Shown: positions 34,565 through 43,467 of the stretch, one piece after another
Layout of the letters: every line of letters begins with the position of its first letter
Position numbering within the stretch: the first letter of the stretch is position 1
Source: Pelagibacterium montanilacus
GTDB taxonomy: Bacteria; Pseudomonadota; Alphaproteobacteria; Rhizobiales; Devosiaceae
NCBI RefSeq assembly: GCF_003992665.1
Contig: NZ_RZMX01000006.1
Span: 1-64,000 of the forward strand
DNA length: 64,000 bases
Direction of reading: 5' to 3'
Position numbers and translations under genes: made by a program
Notes under the pieces: generated by a model
Told to the model about the DNA's origin: nothing
Database searches by the model: none
What the model saw: only the letters and a program-made list of their open reading frames with translations

Positions 34565-35620
34565 TTGCCACCCGATCAATTGGTACTGTGGGCGGGGCTG
34601 GTTATCGGCCTCGCCTTCGGCATATGTGGACAGATTTCCGGGTTCTGCCTGATGAGCGGCCTGCGCGGCTGGTGGGTGACCGGCGACGGGCGCAAGGTTC
34701 GCGCCTTCGCGCTGGCGCTGGCCGTTGCGATCGTCGGCAGCCAGATGCTCGAGGCAGCCGGACTGGTCGCGTTCTCAAGCTCGATCTATGTCCAACCCAG
34801 CTTTTCACTGGTCCTGACGGTACTGGGCGGCGCGCTGTTCGGGTTTGGCATGGTCATGTCCAATGGCTGCGGCGCCCGGGCGCTCGTGCTTTTGGGAAAT
34901 GGCAATCTGCGGTCGTTCCTCGTGCTGGTGTGCCTGGGTATCGCCGCCTATATCATGCTCTCGGGCCTGCTTGCACCGGTGCGGCTCGCCCTTGGCCAAT
35001 GGCTCTCGGTGACGCCGCCGGGCGGCGGCTCGACGATCGGACTGCTTGCCACTGCCGGGCTGGACCCGGTCCTGGGCCGTTGGCTGCTGGTGGGCATCCT
35101 TGCCGCGGGGCTGGCCGCGTTCTGTCTCCTCGACCCGCGGTTCAGGACTGATCCCATCGCTGTCGGCAGCGGTATCGTGATCGGTCTGCTTGTGCCGGCA
35201 GGCTGGTACGCCACCGGCGTGCTGGGCGCGGACGACTTCGATCCTGCGCCGCTCGTATCGCTGACCTTCGTGGCGCCCATCGGAGACACCCTTCAATATG
35301 CGATGCTCTCGACCGGCACGCGGCTGAGCTTCGGCGTCGTGGTGGTCATCGGTATCTTCGTCGGGTCGCTGCTAACGGCCCTTATGACACGGCGCGCGCG
35401 CCTAGAAGGCTTCACGCGTGCCCGATCAATGTTGCGTTACATGGGCGGCGGTGCGCTGATGGGAACGGGGGGCGCAATGGCCCTCGGCTGTTCCATCGGT
35501 CAGGGCCTGACAGGCCTATCTACCTTGGCTGTTGCGTCTTTTCTGGCCGTGGTGGGCATACTGGGCGGCGCGGCGTTGGCGCTGCGTGGGCCGCTTCGGC
35601 TGGCACCGCCCGAGCCTTGA
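34565..35620 (+). CDS. YeeE/YedE-family thiosulfate/sulfur transporter (TsuA-like)
   Basis: 351-aa membrane protein with about nine helices and two repeats of the YeeE fold. Conserved cysteines that relay thiosulfate in TsuA are visible in ISGFCLMSGL, MSNGCGARALV and ALGCSIGQGLTG. The start is inferred as TTG at 34565 because GAGGAGG sits seven bases upstream and there is no ATG that keeps the first Cys segment. It lies between the flavocytochrome and SoxYZ genes. It could import thiosulfate or another sulfur species, or move sulfane sulfur across the membrane. Confidence 0.85.
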   Translation: MPPDQLVLWAGLVIGLAFGICGQISGFCLMSGLRGWWVTGDGRKVRAFALALAVAIVGSQMLEAAGLVAFSSSIYVQPSFSLVLTVLGGALFGFGMVMSNGCGARALVLLGNGNLRSFLVLVCLGIAAYIMLSGLLAPVRLALGQWLSVTPPGGGSTIGLLATAGLDPVLGRWLLVGILAAGLAAFCLLDPRFRTDPIAVGSGIVIGLLVPAGWYATGVLGADDFDPAPLVSLTFVAPIGDTLQYAMLSTGTRLSFGVVVVIGIFVGSLLTALMTRRARLEGFTRARSMLRYMGGGALMGTGGAMALGCSIGQGLTGLSTLAVASFLAVVGILGGAALALRGPLRLAPPEP

Positions 35621-35663
35621 GGGGCGGATGGTGCCCACCTATATTCGGGAAAAGGAGGACGAC

Positions 35664-36488
35664 ATGCCCAAAGCCCCAACAGCTTCCGCCGTTACACTGT
35701 CCCGACGCACCGTCATCGCGCTGACTGCGAACGCCGCCACGTTGGCCCTGACCCCGCTCGGGGCCCTGGCCCAGGGCGGAGGTGCGTGGTCCCGGGTCGA
35801 CGAGGCGCTTGCGATTGTCGGGGATGCCGACCCGATTGCTGAGGGCGTGGTATTGGACCTTCCGGCGGTTTCAGAAGACGGCTCGACCGTGCCTCTGGGC
35901 GTCAGCGTCGACCGGCCCATGCAGCAAGGCGAGTTTGTTAAGGCGATCCATATCATCGCGCCGGGCAATCCCTATCCGCTGATTGCCACCTTCAATTTCA
36001 CCGAGCTTTCCGGCCGGCCCGAAGTCGAGACGCGCGTGCGGTTGAACGAAAGCCAGACTGTGATCGCGCTCGTTGAGCTGTCCAGCGGTGCGATGCTCGT
36101 GGGCGAGCGGGACGTGCGCGTCACCGTCAGTGGGTGCCTGGCGCGTGCCGACACCTACGATACGGCAAACCTCTTCACCACCCGCGTCCGTGTGCCCGAA
36201 TCCCTTGCTGCGGGGGAGTCAGGGGAGGTGCTGACCATGATCAACCACCCGCAGGAAAGCGGCCTGCGCGAGAGCATGGATGGTGGTCTGGTGCCCAAGC
36301 GTCTGATCGAGCGGATGGACGTGACGCTGGATGGCGAGCCGGTGTTTTCCGCCGACCTTCACCGGTCGGTGTCGTCCAACCCCTATATCAAGTTCTTCAT
36401 GACGCCCCAGAGCGGGGGCACGCTGGACTTCACATGGACCGAGGATACCGGCGAGACGGCGCACGAGAGCGCTGAACTCGCCGTTTAA
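35664..36488 (+). CDS. Fused SoxYZ sulfur carrier protein
   Basis: 274-aa periplasmic protein. A Tat signal (LSRRTVIALTANAATLAL) precedes a SoxY-like domain (about 50-165, FVKAIHIIAPGNPYP, FTELSGRPEVETRVRLNESQ in part) and a SoxZ-like domain (about 170-274, RVRVPESLAAGE, NHPQESGLR, NPYIKFFMTP). SoxY normally ends in GGCGG, whose Cys carries the sulfur substrate. Here the corresponding Cys is internal, VTVSGCLARAD, and lacks the flanking glycines. AAAGGAGG precedes the ATG at 35664. No SoxAX, SoxB or SoxCD gene is nearby, so the partner enzymes must be elsewhere or be the flavocytochrome itself. Confidence 0.82.
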   Translation: MPKAPTASAVTLSRRTVIALTANAATLALTPLGALAQGGGAWSRVDEALAIVGDADPIAEGVVLDLPAVSEDGSTVPLGVSVDRPMQQGEFVKAIHIIAPGNPYPLIATFNFTELSGRPEVETRVRLNESQTVIALVELSSGAMLVGERDVRVTVSGCLARADTYDTANLFTTRVRVPESLAAGESGEVLTMINHPQESGLRESMDGGLVPKRLIERMDVTLDGEPVFSADLHRSVSSNPYIKFFMTPQSGGTLDFTWTEDTGETAHESAELAV

Positions 36489-36507
36489 CGCTCACGGACG
36501 ACAGCGT

Positions 36508-37371
36508 TCAGAGCACTACCTGGTGCTCTGCCTGCCCGCGGGTGACATCCTCTGCAGCAAAGGTCATTCCGCTGTAGGGTGCATCGCGCAGGTTCTTCTC
36601 GTCGAGACCTTCGCGGGCCGTCGTGCAGAACAGTGTGGTGAGGGACGGGCCGCCGAATGCCGGGCATGAGGCGTGAGGAGCCTCGACGCTGACCGTGCGC
36701 ATCATCGAGCCGTCGGGGGCGTAGGCAGCGATCCGGCCAGCCCCCCACTGAGCGATCCACATCATGCCTTCGGCATCGATCACCGCGCCGTCCGGATTGA
36801 GGTTCTCGCCCGAGAAATCGATGAACAGCTCGGGCTGTCCGGCCAGCCAGCCGGTGTGTGGATCAAGCCCGACCTGGAAGACTTTCTGCTCGGCGGTATC
36901 TGAAAAGAAGGCCCGGCGCCCGTCGATCGAAAAGCACATGGAATTGGTGATCGAGACTGAGGGCACGATCTTGCGCACTTCGCCGCGGTAGAACCGATAA
37001 ATCGCGCCGGCCCCCTTTTCGGCCTTTTTGCCCATCGTGCCGATCCAGAAGCCCCCGAAGGGGTCGGCCCGGCCGTCATTGGAGCGGGTGGAGGCGTTGT
37101 CGGCGTCGAGGTCCGCCACGACCGTGGTCTTGCCCGTCTCGATATCGAAGCGCAACAGGGCCGTCTCCGAGGCAACGAGCAATGTGCTCTTGTCTACCCA
37201 TCCGGCAGCCGAGACCATGTCGTCAAACGTCCAACTATGCTCGCGCTCACCAACCCGCGTGCAAAGCGTGCGCCCGATGATGTCGAACCAGAAGAGCTGC
37301 TCGCGTTCGGGGTGCCAGAGCGGCCCTTCACCCAGTGTGCACGGACGATCATCGAAAATGCGGGCGTGCAT
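36508..37371 (-). CDS. SMP-30/gluconolactonase-family protein
   Basis: 287-aa six-bladed propeller of the SMP-30/regucalcin/arabinolactonase type. Metal ligands fit Glu in TLGEGPLWHP, Asn in STRSNDGRADPFGGFW and Asp in NLNPDGAVID. These enzymes hydrolyse sugar-acid lactones in a metal-dependent way. It is the last gene of the peptide importer operon, 60 bp after the GntR gene. A lactonase in a peptide importer operon is unexpected, which suggests that the imported compound is a glycosylated or lactone-forming molecule, or that the gene is regulated by the same signal for another reason. Confidence 0.85.
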   Translation of the reverse strand: MHARIFDDRPCTLGEGPLWHPEREQLFWFDIIGRTLCTRVGEREHSWTFDDMVSAAGWVDKSTLLVASETALLRFDIETGKTTVVADLDADNASTRSNDGRADPFGGFWIGTMGKKAEKGAGAIYRFYRGEVRKIVPSVSITNSMCFSIDGRRAFFSDTAEQKVFQVGLDPHTGWLAGQPELFIDFSGENLNPDGAVIDAEGMMWIAQWGAGRIAAYAPDGSMMRTVSVEAPHASCPAFGGPSLTTLFCTTAREGLDEKNLRDAPYSGMTFAAEDVTRGQAEHQVVL

Positions 37372-37431
37372 ACGTGCTGCCTTCGGTTCGAGTGCGTGGT
37401 AGCCGGAGTTGATCGGCTGGTCCGGTCGATG

Positions 37432-38229
37432 TCAACCGATGGTGGCGCGCCGCCGGACCTCGCCCTGACCTCGGGCGACGGGGTCGTGGAGGAAATCGCC
37501 CTGAAGCTCGGCCTGGAGATCAAGCATGGCCTGCTCGGCATAGGCCATGTGATCGGACATGATCGTGTGCACTGCGTCGGCATCGCCGCGGCGCATCGCG
37601 GCGATCAGCTCGCGCTGATAGGCAATGCCGCGCTGCCGGAGCACGGGGCGGGGCTGGCGGTAGATGTCGCGGCATACGGCCTGCTCCTTGAGCAGGCGCT
37701 GCAGGAAGCGGCAGGTGAAAGCGAGCAGGGCGTTGTCCGCGTATTCGGCGACCACGCTGTGGAAGTCGAGTTCGGCCATGCGCTGGTCCCAGCGCTCCTG
37801 AGCGTCGGCCGGCTCGTGGTCGTAGATGGCGATGATGTCGGCGAGCCGCCGATAGCCGGCTTCTTCGATATTGGCCATGGCGCTGACGGCGGTCAGCGGC
37901 TCAAGCACCTTGCGCAGGGCGTAGATGTCGGCAATCGAAATTTCCTTGGCAAAGAGGAAGTTCGACAGAAGGCTCATGGCGCGCTGTTCCGACATGCGCT
38001 CGATGAAGGCCCCGCCGCCCGGGCCGGTGCGGGTGCGGATCAGCCCCTGCACCTCAAGCGCCTTGAGCGCTTCGCGGATTGTGCCTTTGCTGGCTGCGAA
38101 CTGTTCGATCAGCTCGCGCTCCTGGGGTAGCCGGTCGCCGGGCTGCAATCCGTGCTCGACGATGGTCCGCTTGATGGCGTCGACGATTTCGTCAGTCCGT
38201 TTCCGGCGCAGCGGCTGGTCGCTTTCCAA
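37432..38229 (-). CDS. GntR-family transcriptional regulator, FadR subfamily
   Basis: 265 aa: an N-terminal winged HTH (about 8-75, LPQERELIEQFAASKGTIREALKALEVQGLI) and a C-terminal all-helical FCD ligand domain (about 100-235) with probable metal-binding residues in MAELDFHSVVAEYADN and HTIMSDHMAYAE. It starts 11 bp after the end of the last transporter gene. It is the likely regulator of the operon and of the divergent DUF1028 gene through the repeats at 43468-43517. Confidence 0.88.
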   Translation of the reverse strand: MESDQPLRRKRTDEIVDAIKRTIVEHGLQPGDRLPQERELIEQFAASKGTIREALKALEVQGLIRTRTGPGGGAFIERMSEQRAMSLLSNFLFAKEISIADIYALRKVLEPLTAVSAMANIEEAGYRRLADIIAIYDHEPADAQERWDQRMAELDFHSVVAEYADNALLAFTCRFLQRLLKEQAVCRDIYRQPRPVLRQRGIAYQRELIAAMRRGDADAVHTIMSDHMAYAEQAMLDLQAELQGDFLHDPVARGQGEVRRRATIG

Positions 38230-38240
38230 GATAATGTGTC

Positions 38241-39044
38241 CTATTCGGCGGCACGGTTGAGGCGCGGGGCGCTCGCGATGAGCTCCCTTGTATAGTCATG
38301 GCCCGGCGCGCGGAAGAGGGCCTGGGCTGTTTCCATCTCCACCATCTCGCCAAGATACATGACGCCGACCCGGTCCGAGACCGATTCGACCACGGCCAGA
38401 TCATGGCTGATGAAGAGGTAGGACAGGCCGAACTCGTGCTTGAGATCGTCCAGCAGCAGAAGGACCTGAGCCTGTACCGAGACGTCCAGCGCCGAGACCG
38501 GCTCGTCGAGTACGAGTATCCTCGCTTCCGCGGCAAGGGCCCTGGCGATGGCGATGCGCTGGGCCTGGCCGCCCGAAAATTCGTGCGGATAGCGCTCAAG
38601 CGTATCGGTGGGCATCTGTACCGCGTCGAGCAGTTCACGTTTGCGGGCCGCACGCTTTTCCGAATCGTGGCCGCGCAGCAGCCGGAGCGGGACGTCGAGG
38701 ATCGAATCGATGGTCTTGCGCGGGTTGAGCGAAGCGACGGGGTCCTGGAAAACGTACTGGATCACGCGCCCGAACACCTGCGAGCCCTGCGCACGCAGCT
38801 TTGCGGCATCCTGGCCCTCGATCTCCATGACGCCAGAGGTCGGGGTTTCCAGGCCCACGAGCATGCGCGCGATGGTCGACTTGCCCGAGCCCGATTCCCC
38901 GACGATGGCAAGGGTCTCGCCGCGCTGCAGCTCAAAGGACACCCCTTTGACTGCCTGCACGGCATGGGAGGTGCCGCCGAACAGAGAGCGGTTGCCCCCG
39001 AACGTCTTGACCAGATCGCGAACGACGATTGCAGGTTCGCTCAT
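38241..39044 (-). CDS. dppF: Peptide-type ABC transporter ATPase (DppF/OppF-like)
   Basis: 267-aa ATPase of a dipeptide/oligopeptide-type importer. Walker A GESGSGKST, Q-loop VFQDPVASLNPR, signature FSGGQAQR, Walker B LVLDEPVSALD and ISHDLAVV are intact. The C-terminal oligopeptide extension (LFRAPGHDYTRELIAS) is short and lacks the usual run of cysteines that would bind an iron-sulfur cluster. The start MSEPAIVV overlaps the upstream fused gene by 4 bp. Confidence 0.87.
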   Translation of the reverse strand: MSEPAIVVRDLVKTFGGNRSLFGGTSHAVQAVKGVSFELQRGETLAIVGESGSGKSTIARMLVGLETPTSGVMEIEGQDAAKLRAQGSQVFGRVIQYVFQDPVASLNPRKTIDSILDVPLRLLRGHDSEKRAARKRELLDAVQMPTDTLERYPHEFSGGQAQRIAIARALAAEARILVLDEPVSALDVSVQAQVLLLLDDLKHEFGLSYLFISHDLAVVESVSDRVGVMYLGEMVEMETAQALFRAPGHDYTRELIASAPRLNRAAE

Positions 39045-40831
39045 GGCTGTTTCTCCGCAAAGAGGGGGCGGAGACCTTCGAGGAAAGCTTTGCCCTGGCC
39101 GATCTCGGGGACGCACGCGATCAGCTTCCTGGTGTAGGCGTGCTGGGGATCGGCCAGCACCTCGCCCGTGATCCCGGCCTCGACAATATCGCCGTCCTTC
39201 ATCACGGCGACGCGGTCGCAGACCTGAGCGACGACACCGAAATCATGGGTGATCAGCAACAGCGCCATGCCGCGTTCGCGCCGCAGGTCCTGGAGAAGAT
39301 CGAGAATCCTGGCCTGCACGGTGACGTCCAGTGCCGTCGTGGGCTCGTCGGCGATGATGATGTCGGGATCGTTGGCGAGCGCCATGGCTATCCCGATCCG
39401 CTGGCGCTGGCCGCCTGACATCTCGTGGGGGAAGGCATCGACCCGTTCCTTTGCGTCCCGGATTCCGACCTTTTCCATCAATTCCAGCGCGCGCGATCTC
39501 GCCTCGCTGCGATTGATCCTGCGATGCGCAAGAATGGCTTCGGCGATCTGGTCACCGACCTTAAAGAGGGGGTGCAGCGTGGTCAGCGGATCCTGGAAGA
39601 CATAAGCGACTTTCGACCCCCGGAGCGCCCTGACACCCGTTTCTGTGCGGGAGAACACGTCCTCGCCTTCGATATAGACCGCGCCGTTGGTGATCATGCC
39701 TGGTGGTGACGCGACGAGGCCGAGGAGGGAAAGCGCCGTGACCGATTTGCCCGAGCCCGATTCCCCGATCAGCCCGAGGCATTCGCCCTTTTTGAGCGAA
39801 AAGGAAATGTCCTTGACCGCCGGGACCGTTTTGCGGCCTTTCTGGAAACTGGTTTCCAGCCCCTGCACATCGAGGATTGCGTCGGTCTCGATCCGCGGTT
39901 CGGGCTTGCTGCGGCGCTCAAGGCGGGTCATCGAGCGCGGTCGTGTCAGATCGCCTGCGCGCAGACGAGGATCGAGAACGTCACGGACCCCGTCGCCCAG
40001 AAGGTTGATGCTCATCACGAGGGCAAAGATCATAAGGCCGGGAATGACCGACACATGCGGCGCAGTGAACAGAACCCGGCGCCCTTCACCCAGCATGGAG
40101 CCGAGATCTGCCTGGGGCGGCTGGGCGCCGAGGCCCAGGAAAGACAGGCCCGCAGTTTCGAGAATCATCCAGCCTACGGTTGTGGACATGGTGATCACGA
40201 TGACGGGCAATACCCCGGGAAGCACTTCGGTGAAGAGGATGGAGGCGTGACCTTTGCCCGACAGCCGCGCCGCGTCGACGAATTCGCGCGAGACCAGCCC
40301 GACCGTCACCCCGCGCACATTGCGCGCAAAGAACGGGATATTGACGATGGCGATGGCGTAGAGCGCATTGATGAGGCTGGGGCCAAGCACCGCGACGATC
40401 GCCAAGGCCAGCAGGATGTAGGGGAAGGCCATGAGCATGTCGATGCCGCGCATCATGACGTTGTCCGTCCGTCCGCCGGCATAGCCTGCGACAAGCCCGA
40501 TGATCGACCCAAAGAGCGCCGCGATGGCGGTTGCCGCCAGCCCAACCGCGATGGAAATCTGCGAGCCCCAGATCAGCCGGGACAGAACGTCTCTGCCGAG
40601 CTGGTCGGTGCCCAGCAGATGCCCCTCGGTCAGGGGCGGTTGCAGCCGGTCTGCGGGGCTGGTGGCATTTGGATCGTCAAGCGGCAGAATGGGTGCGAGA
40701 ATAGCGAGGAGCGCAATTAGCCCGAGGATGATGAGGCCACCCGTGGCAAGCCGGTTGTTGAGCAGCAGGCTCCAGGAGGAAAGGCGAGAAGAGGTGGCCG
40801 GGCTGGTGGTTGCAGCTTGAAGTTGACTCAT
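39041..40831 (-). CDS. Peptide-type ABC transporter permease-ATPase fusion (DppC-DppD)
   Basis: 596 aa. Residues 1-290 are a DppC-type permease with an N-terminal helix, the GTDQLGRDVLSRLIWG segment and loop DAARLSGKGHASILFTEVLP. Residues 310-596 are a DppD-type ATPase with Walker A GESGSGKS, signature MSGGQRQR, Walker B IIIADEP and the C-terminal PQHAYTRKLI. No stop lies between them (linker near RSMTRLERRSKPEPR). Such fusions occur in other Hyphomicrobiales. The ATG at 40831 overlaps the DppB stop. Confidence 0.85.
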   Translation of the reverse strand: MSQLQAATTSPATSSRLSSWSLLLNNRLATGGLIILGLIALLAILAPILPLDDPNATSPADRLQPPLTEGHLLGTDQLGRDVLSRLIWGSQISIAVGLAATAIAALFGSIIGLVAGYAGGRTDNVMMRGIDMLMAFPYILLALAIVAVLGPSLINALYAIAIVNIPFFARNVRGVTVGLVSREFVDAARLSGKGHASILFTEVLPGVLPVIVITMSTTVGWMILETAGLSFLGLGAQPPQADLGSMLGEGRRVLFTAPHVSVIPGLMIFALVMSINLLGDGVRDVLDPRLRAGDLTRPRSMTRLERRSKPEPRIETDAILDVQGLETSFQKGRKTVPAVKDISFSLKKGECLGLIGESGSGKSVTALSLLGLVASPPGMITNGAVYIEGEDVFSRTETGVRALRGSKVAYVFQDPLTTLHPLFKVGDQIAEAILAHRRINRSEARSRALELMEKVGIRDAKERVDAFPHEMSGGQRQRIGIAMALANDPDIIIADEPTTALDVTVQARILDLLQDLRRERGMALLLITHDFGVVAQVCDRVAVMKDGDIVEAGITGEVLADPQHAYTRKLIACVPEIGQGKAFLEGLRPLFAEKQP

Positions 40832-41775
40832 GACTTCAGCCTCGGGTCGAGAAGGGCCTGGAACACGTCTGCTGCGAGGTTGAAAAGCACGTAGCTCGCG
40901 GCGACGAACAGGACGCCTCCTTGGACGAGCAGTATATCGCGCGTGGAAATCGCGTTGACGAGCATCTGGCCGATACCGGGCCACTGGAAGACGGTCTCGA
41001 TGTAGACCGCGCCACCAAGTACGAAGCCGGCCTGGATGCCGATGACGGGAATGACGCTGACAAAGGCGGCCTTGAAGGCGTGCTTGTAGATGACTGTGCG
41101 CTCATCGAGCCCCTTGGCGCGAGCCGTGCGCACGAAATCCTGCCGCAGCACTTCCAGCATGGCAGCGCGGGTCAGGCGCGCGATAACCCCCGTTGCTACG
41201 ACCGCGAGCGTTGTGGCGGGCAGGATCATGTGGCGCAACAGATCGGGCAGATCGCCCCCACCATAGATCGCGTACATGCCGCTGGCAGGCAGCAGGCGCC
41301 ACTGCACGGCGAAAACGAGGATCAGCAGCAGCCCCAGCCAGAATGCGGGCATGGAAATTCCGATCAGGACAAAGAAGGTGATGATGCGGTCGGCCCAGCC
41401 GAACTGGCGAACTGCCGAGACGATACCGGCCAGAAGGCCCAGAATCGAGCAGATGACCAGCGAGGTTCCGGCGAGAACGAGAGTGGCGCTGTAGCGCTCG
41501 AGAATCTCGTCCAGCACAGGACGGTTGAGCCTGAACGAGCGCCCGAAATCACCCTGCAGGACATTGGTGATCCAGGCGAAATATTGCTCGGGGAGGGACC
41601 GGTCCAGCCCCAGATCGCGGTTGATGCGCTCCACGTTCTCCGGCGTCGCGTAAGCGCCAAGGATGGCCGTGGCAGGATCGCCGGGTATGAGCGCCATGAT
41701 GGCGAACACGATGACCGACAGACCGAAAAGCACCGGTACTGCCGAGATGAGCCGCTTTGCGATATAGCCGAGCAT
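40828..41775 (-). CDS. dppB: Peptide-type ABC transporter permease (DppB-like)
   Basis: 315-aa inner-membrane permease. It opens MLGYIAKRLISAVPVLFGLS, typical of DppB/OppB, has IPGDPATAILG in the first periplasmic loop, and the ATPase-contact loop RTARAKGLDERTVIYKHAF. Six helices are visible. The start has GCAGGAG upstream. Stop and start overlap the fused permease-ATPase gene (ATGA). It is preceded by a hairpin in the gap after the binding-protein gene. Confidence 0.88.
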   Translation of the reverse strand: MLGYIAKRLISAVPVLFGLSVIVFAIMALIPGDPATAILGAYATPENVERINRDLGLDRSLPEQYFAWITNVLQGDFGRSFRLNRPVLDEILERYSATLVLAGTSLVICSILGLLAGIVSAVRQFGWADRIITFFVLIGISMPAFWLGLLLILVFAVQWRLLPASGMYAIYGGGDLPDLLRHMILPATTLAVVATGVIARLTRAAMLEVLRQDFVRTARAKGLDERTVIYKHAFKAAFVSVIPVIGIQAGFVLGGAVYIETVFQWPGIGQMLVNAISTRDILLVQGGVLFVAASYVLFNLAADVFQALLDPRLKS

Positions 41776-41804
41776 CGCATTCTCCTGCGCCGGGCCGTGC
41801 GTGA

Positions 41805-41834
41805 TGCGATCGGCAGCGGGAGCCGCCGATCGCA
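41805..41834 (-). promoter_or_regulatory. Intercistronic hairpin between dppA and dppB
   Basis: A perfect 10-bp stem (41805-41814 with 41825-41834) and 10-nt loop occupy most of the 76-bp gap, ending 17 bp downstream of the binding-protein stop. It lacks a T-tract. This is the fourth importer in the window with such a structure directly after the binding-protein gene. Confidence 0.6.
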
Positions 41835-41851
41835 GGGTTGCGTGAGGAAAC

Positions 41852-43405
41852 TTACCGCTTGGTGACGTCGCCAAGCTGCAGCAGGAAGGAAGGCTGGAGC
41901 TCGAAGTTCTCAACCGCTGACGATGTCACCGCACCCTGCTGCCAGTTGGCGACAAAGATCCACGGTGCATCCTCAAAGACGATCGCCTGCATCTCCTTGT
42001 AGAGTTCGGCGCGTTCGTCCTGATCGGTTGCCGTGCGGGCAGCGTTCAGCAATTCATCCACTTCCTCGTTGGAATAGTAGGACGAATTGAAGCCGCCGGC
42101 ATCGGGCCATGCCTCGGTCCGCAGGGTCAGAAAGGGCAGGGTGTCCGGATCGTTGGTCATCCATGCCATCTGAGCCATGTCAGCCTGATCTTCGAGGCCG
42201 GCGTTCACGAGACCCAGGAAGGTGTTCCACTCATAGGTCTCGATGTTGACCTCAAAGCCTGCAGCCTCGAGATCGGCCTGAATCGCCGTGCCCATGGTGA
42301 TGGGGTCGAGCATACCCGAGCCACCTTCGGTCACATAGAACGTGACTTCGGCGCCTTCCGCCCCAGCCTCGGCCAGCAATTCGCGGGCCATTTCAGGGTC
42401 ATAGGGGTAGGGCTCGAGATCCTCGTTATAGGCCCAGTTGAAGGCCGGGGGGATTGGGCTGTCCGAGACCGTGGCCGTGCCCTGGAGGATGTCATCGACC
42501 AGCGCTTCCTTGTTGACCGCATAGTTGGCGGCCTGGCGCACGCGCACGTCGGAGAACGGACCTTCGGCTGCATTGAGCATCACGTACCAGACGTGCGGTC
42601 CGGCCTGCTCATGCACCGTGAAATTGGCATCGGCCTCGAACGTGCCGACATTGTCGGCAGGCACTTCGACGAGAACGTCGATGCCGCCCGAGAGCATTTC
42701 GGCGACCCGGGTGTTGGCATCTGTGATCGGGCGGAAAACGACCGCCTCGAGTTCAGGCGCACCATCCCAGTAGTCGGCGTTACGCTCGACCACTACGCGG
42801 GTGTTCGATGCCCATTCCACGAACTGGTAGGGGCCGGTGCCGACCGGGTTGCGGCCGTAATCTTCCCCGAATTCCTCGACAGCAGCCGGCGAGACGATCA
42901 GACCGGTGGGGTAGGCAAGGTTGGACAGGAAGGGCGCGAAGGGCTCAGAGTGGACGAACTCGACGGTGAACTCGTCGATGACGTTCACTTCCTCGACCGA
43001 GTCGAAATTGAACGAGAGCGGAAAGGGGCCGGTCTCGTAAAAAGGGTGGCTCTCGTCGAGCATGCGGTCGAAGTTGAACTTCACCGCCTCGGCGTTGAAC
43101 GGCGTGCCGTCATGGAAGGTGACGTCGTCGCGCAGGGTGAAGGTATAGACCAGCCCGTCTTCGGACACTTCCCAGTCGGTCGCAAGTGAAGGCTCGACCT
43201 CGAGCGTGCCGTCCGCGTAACGGACAAGTCCGTCATAGACGTTTACCGCGATCCGAAAATCGTTGACCGCTGTGGCGACGTGGGGATCGAGCGATTGCGG
43301 CTCGGCAATCTGGCCCACGACCAGAACGTTGGGGGGCGTTTGGGCAGATGCAGGCGAAGCTGCAAGCAATGCCGCGATCGCGACCCCGGCTAGCAAGTTT
43401 TTCAT
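41852..43405 (-). CDS. dppA: Peptide-type ABC transporter substrate-binding protein (family 5)
   Basis: 517-aa periplasmic binding protein. A Sec signal peptide (MKNLLAGVAIAALLAASPAS, then AQ) precedes the SBP family 5 opening LVVGQIAEPQSLDPH and the family signature region YTFTLRDDVTFHDGTPFNAEAV (in part). The chain is complete and very acidic. Ligands of this family are di- and oligopeptides, glutathione, nickel chelates or sugars. It is first in the operon and divergent from the DUF1028 gene. Confidence 0.88.
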   Translation of the reverse strand: MKNLLAGVAIAALLAASPASAQTPPNVLVVGQIAEPQSLDPHVATAVNDFRIAVNVYDGLVRYADGTLEVEPSLATDWEVSEDGLVYTFTLRDDVTFHDGTPFNAEAVKFNFDRMLDESHPFYETGPFPLSFNFDSVEEVNVIDEFTVEFVHSEPFAPFLSNLAYPTGLIVSPAAVEEFGEDYGRNPVGTGPYQFVEWASNTRVVVERNADYWDGAPELEAVVFRPITDANTRVAEMLSGGIDVLVEVPADNVGTFEADANFTVHEQAGPHVWYVMLNAAEGPFSDVRVRQAANYAVNKEALVDDILQGTATVSDSPIPPAFNWAYNEDLEPYPYDPEMARELLAEAGAEGAEVTFYVTEGGSGMLDPITMGTAIQADLEAAGFEVNIETYEWNTFLGLVNAGLEDQADMAQMAWMTNDPDTLPFLTLRTEAWPDAGGFNSSYYSNEEVDELLNAARTATDQDERAELYKEMQAIVFEDAPWIFVANWQQGAVTSSAVENFELQPSFLLQLGDVTKR

Positions 43406-43467
43406 GACAACCTCCTTTGACCAGACGTGCCCCGAAACGCTTGCGAGGCATCGGTACTGCGATTAAT

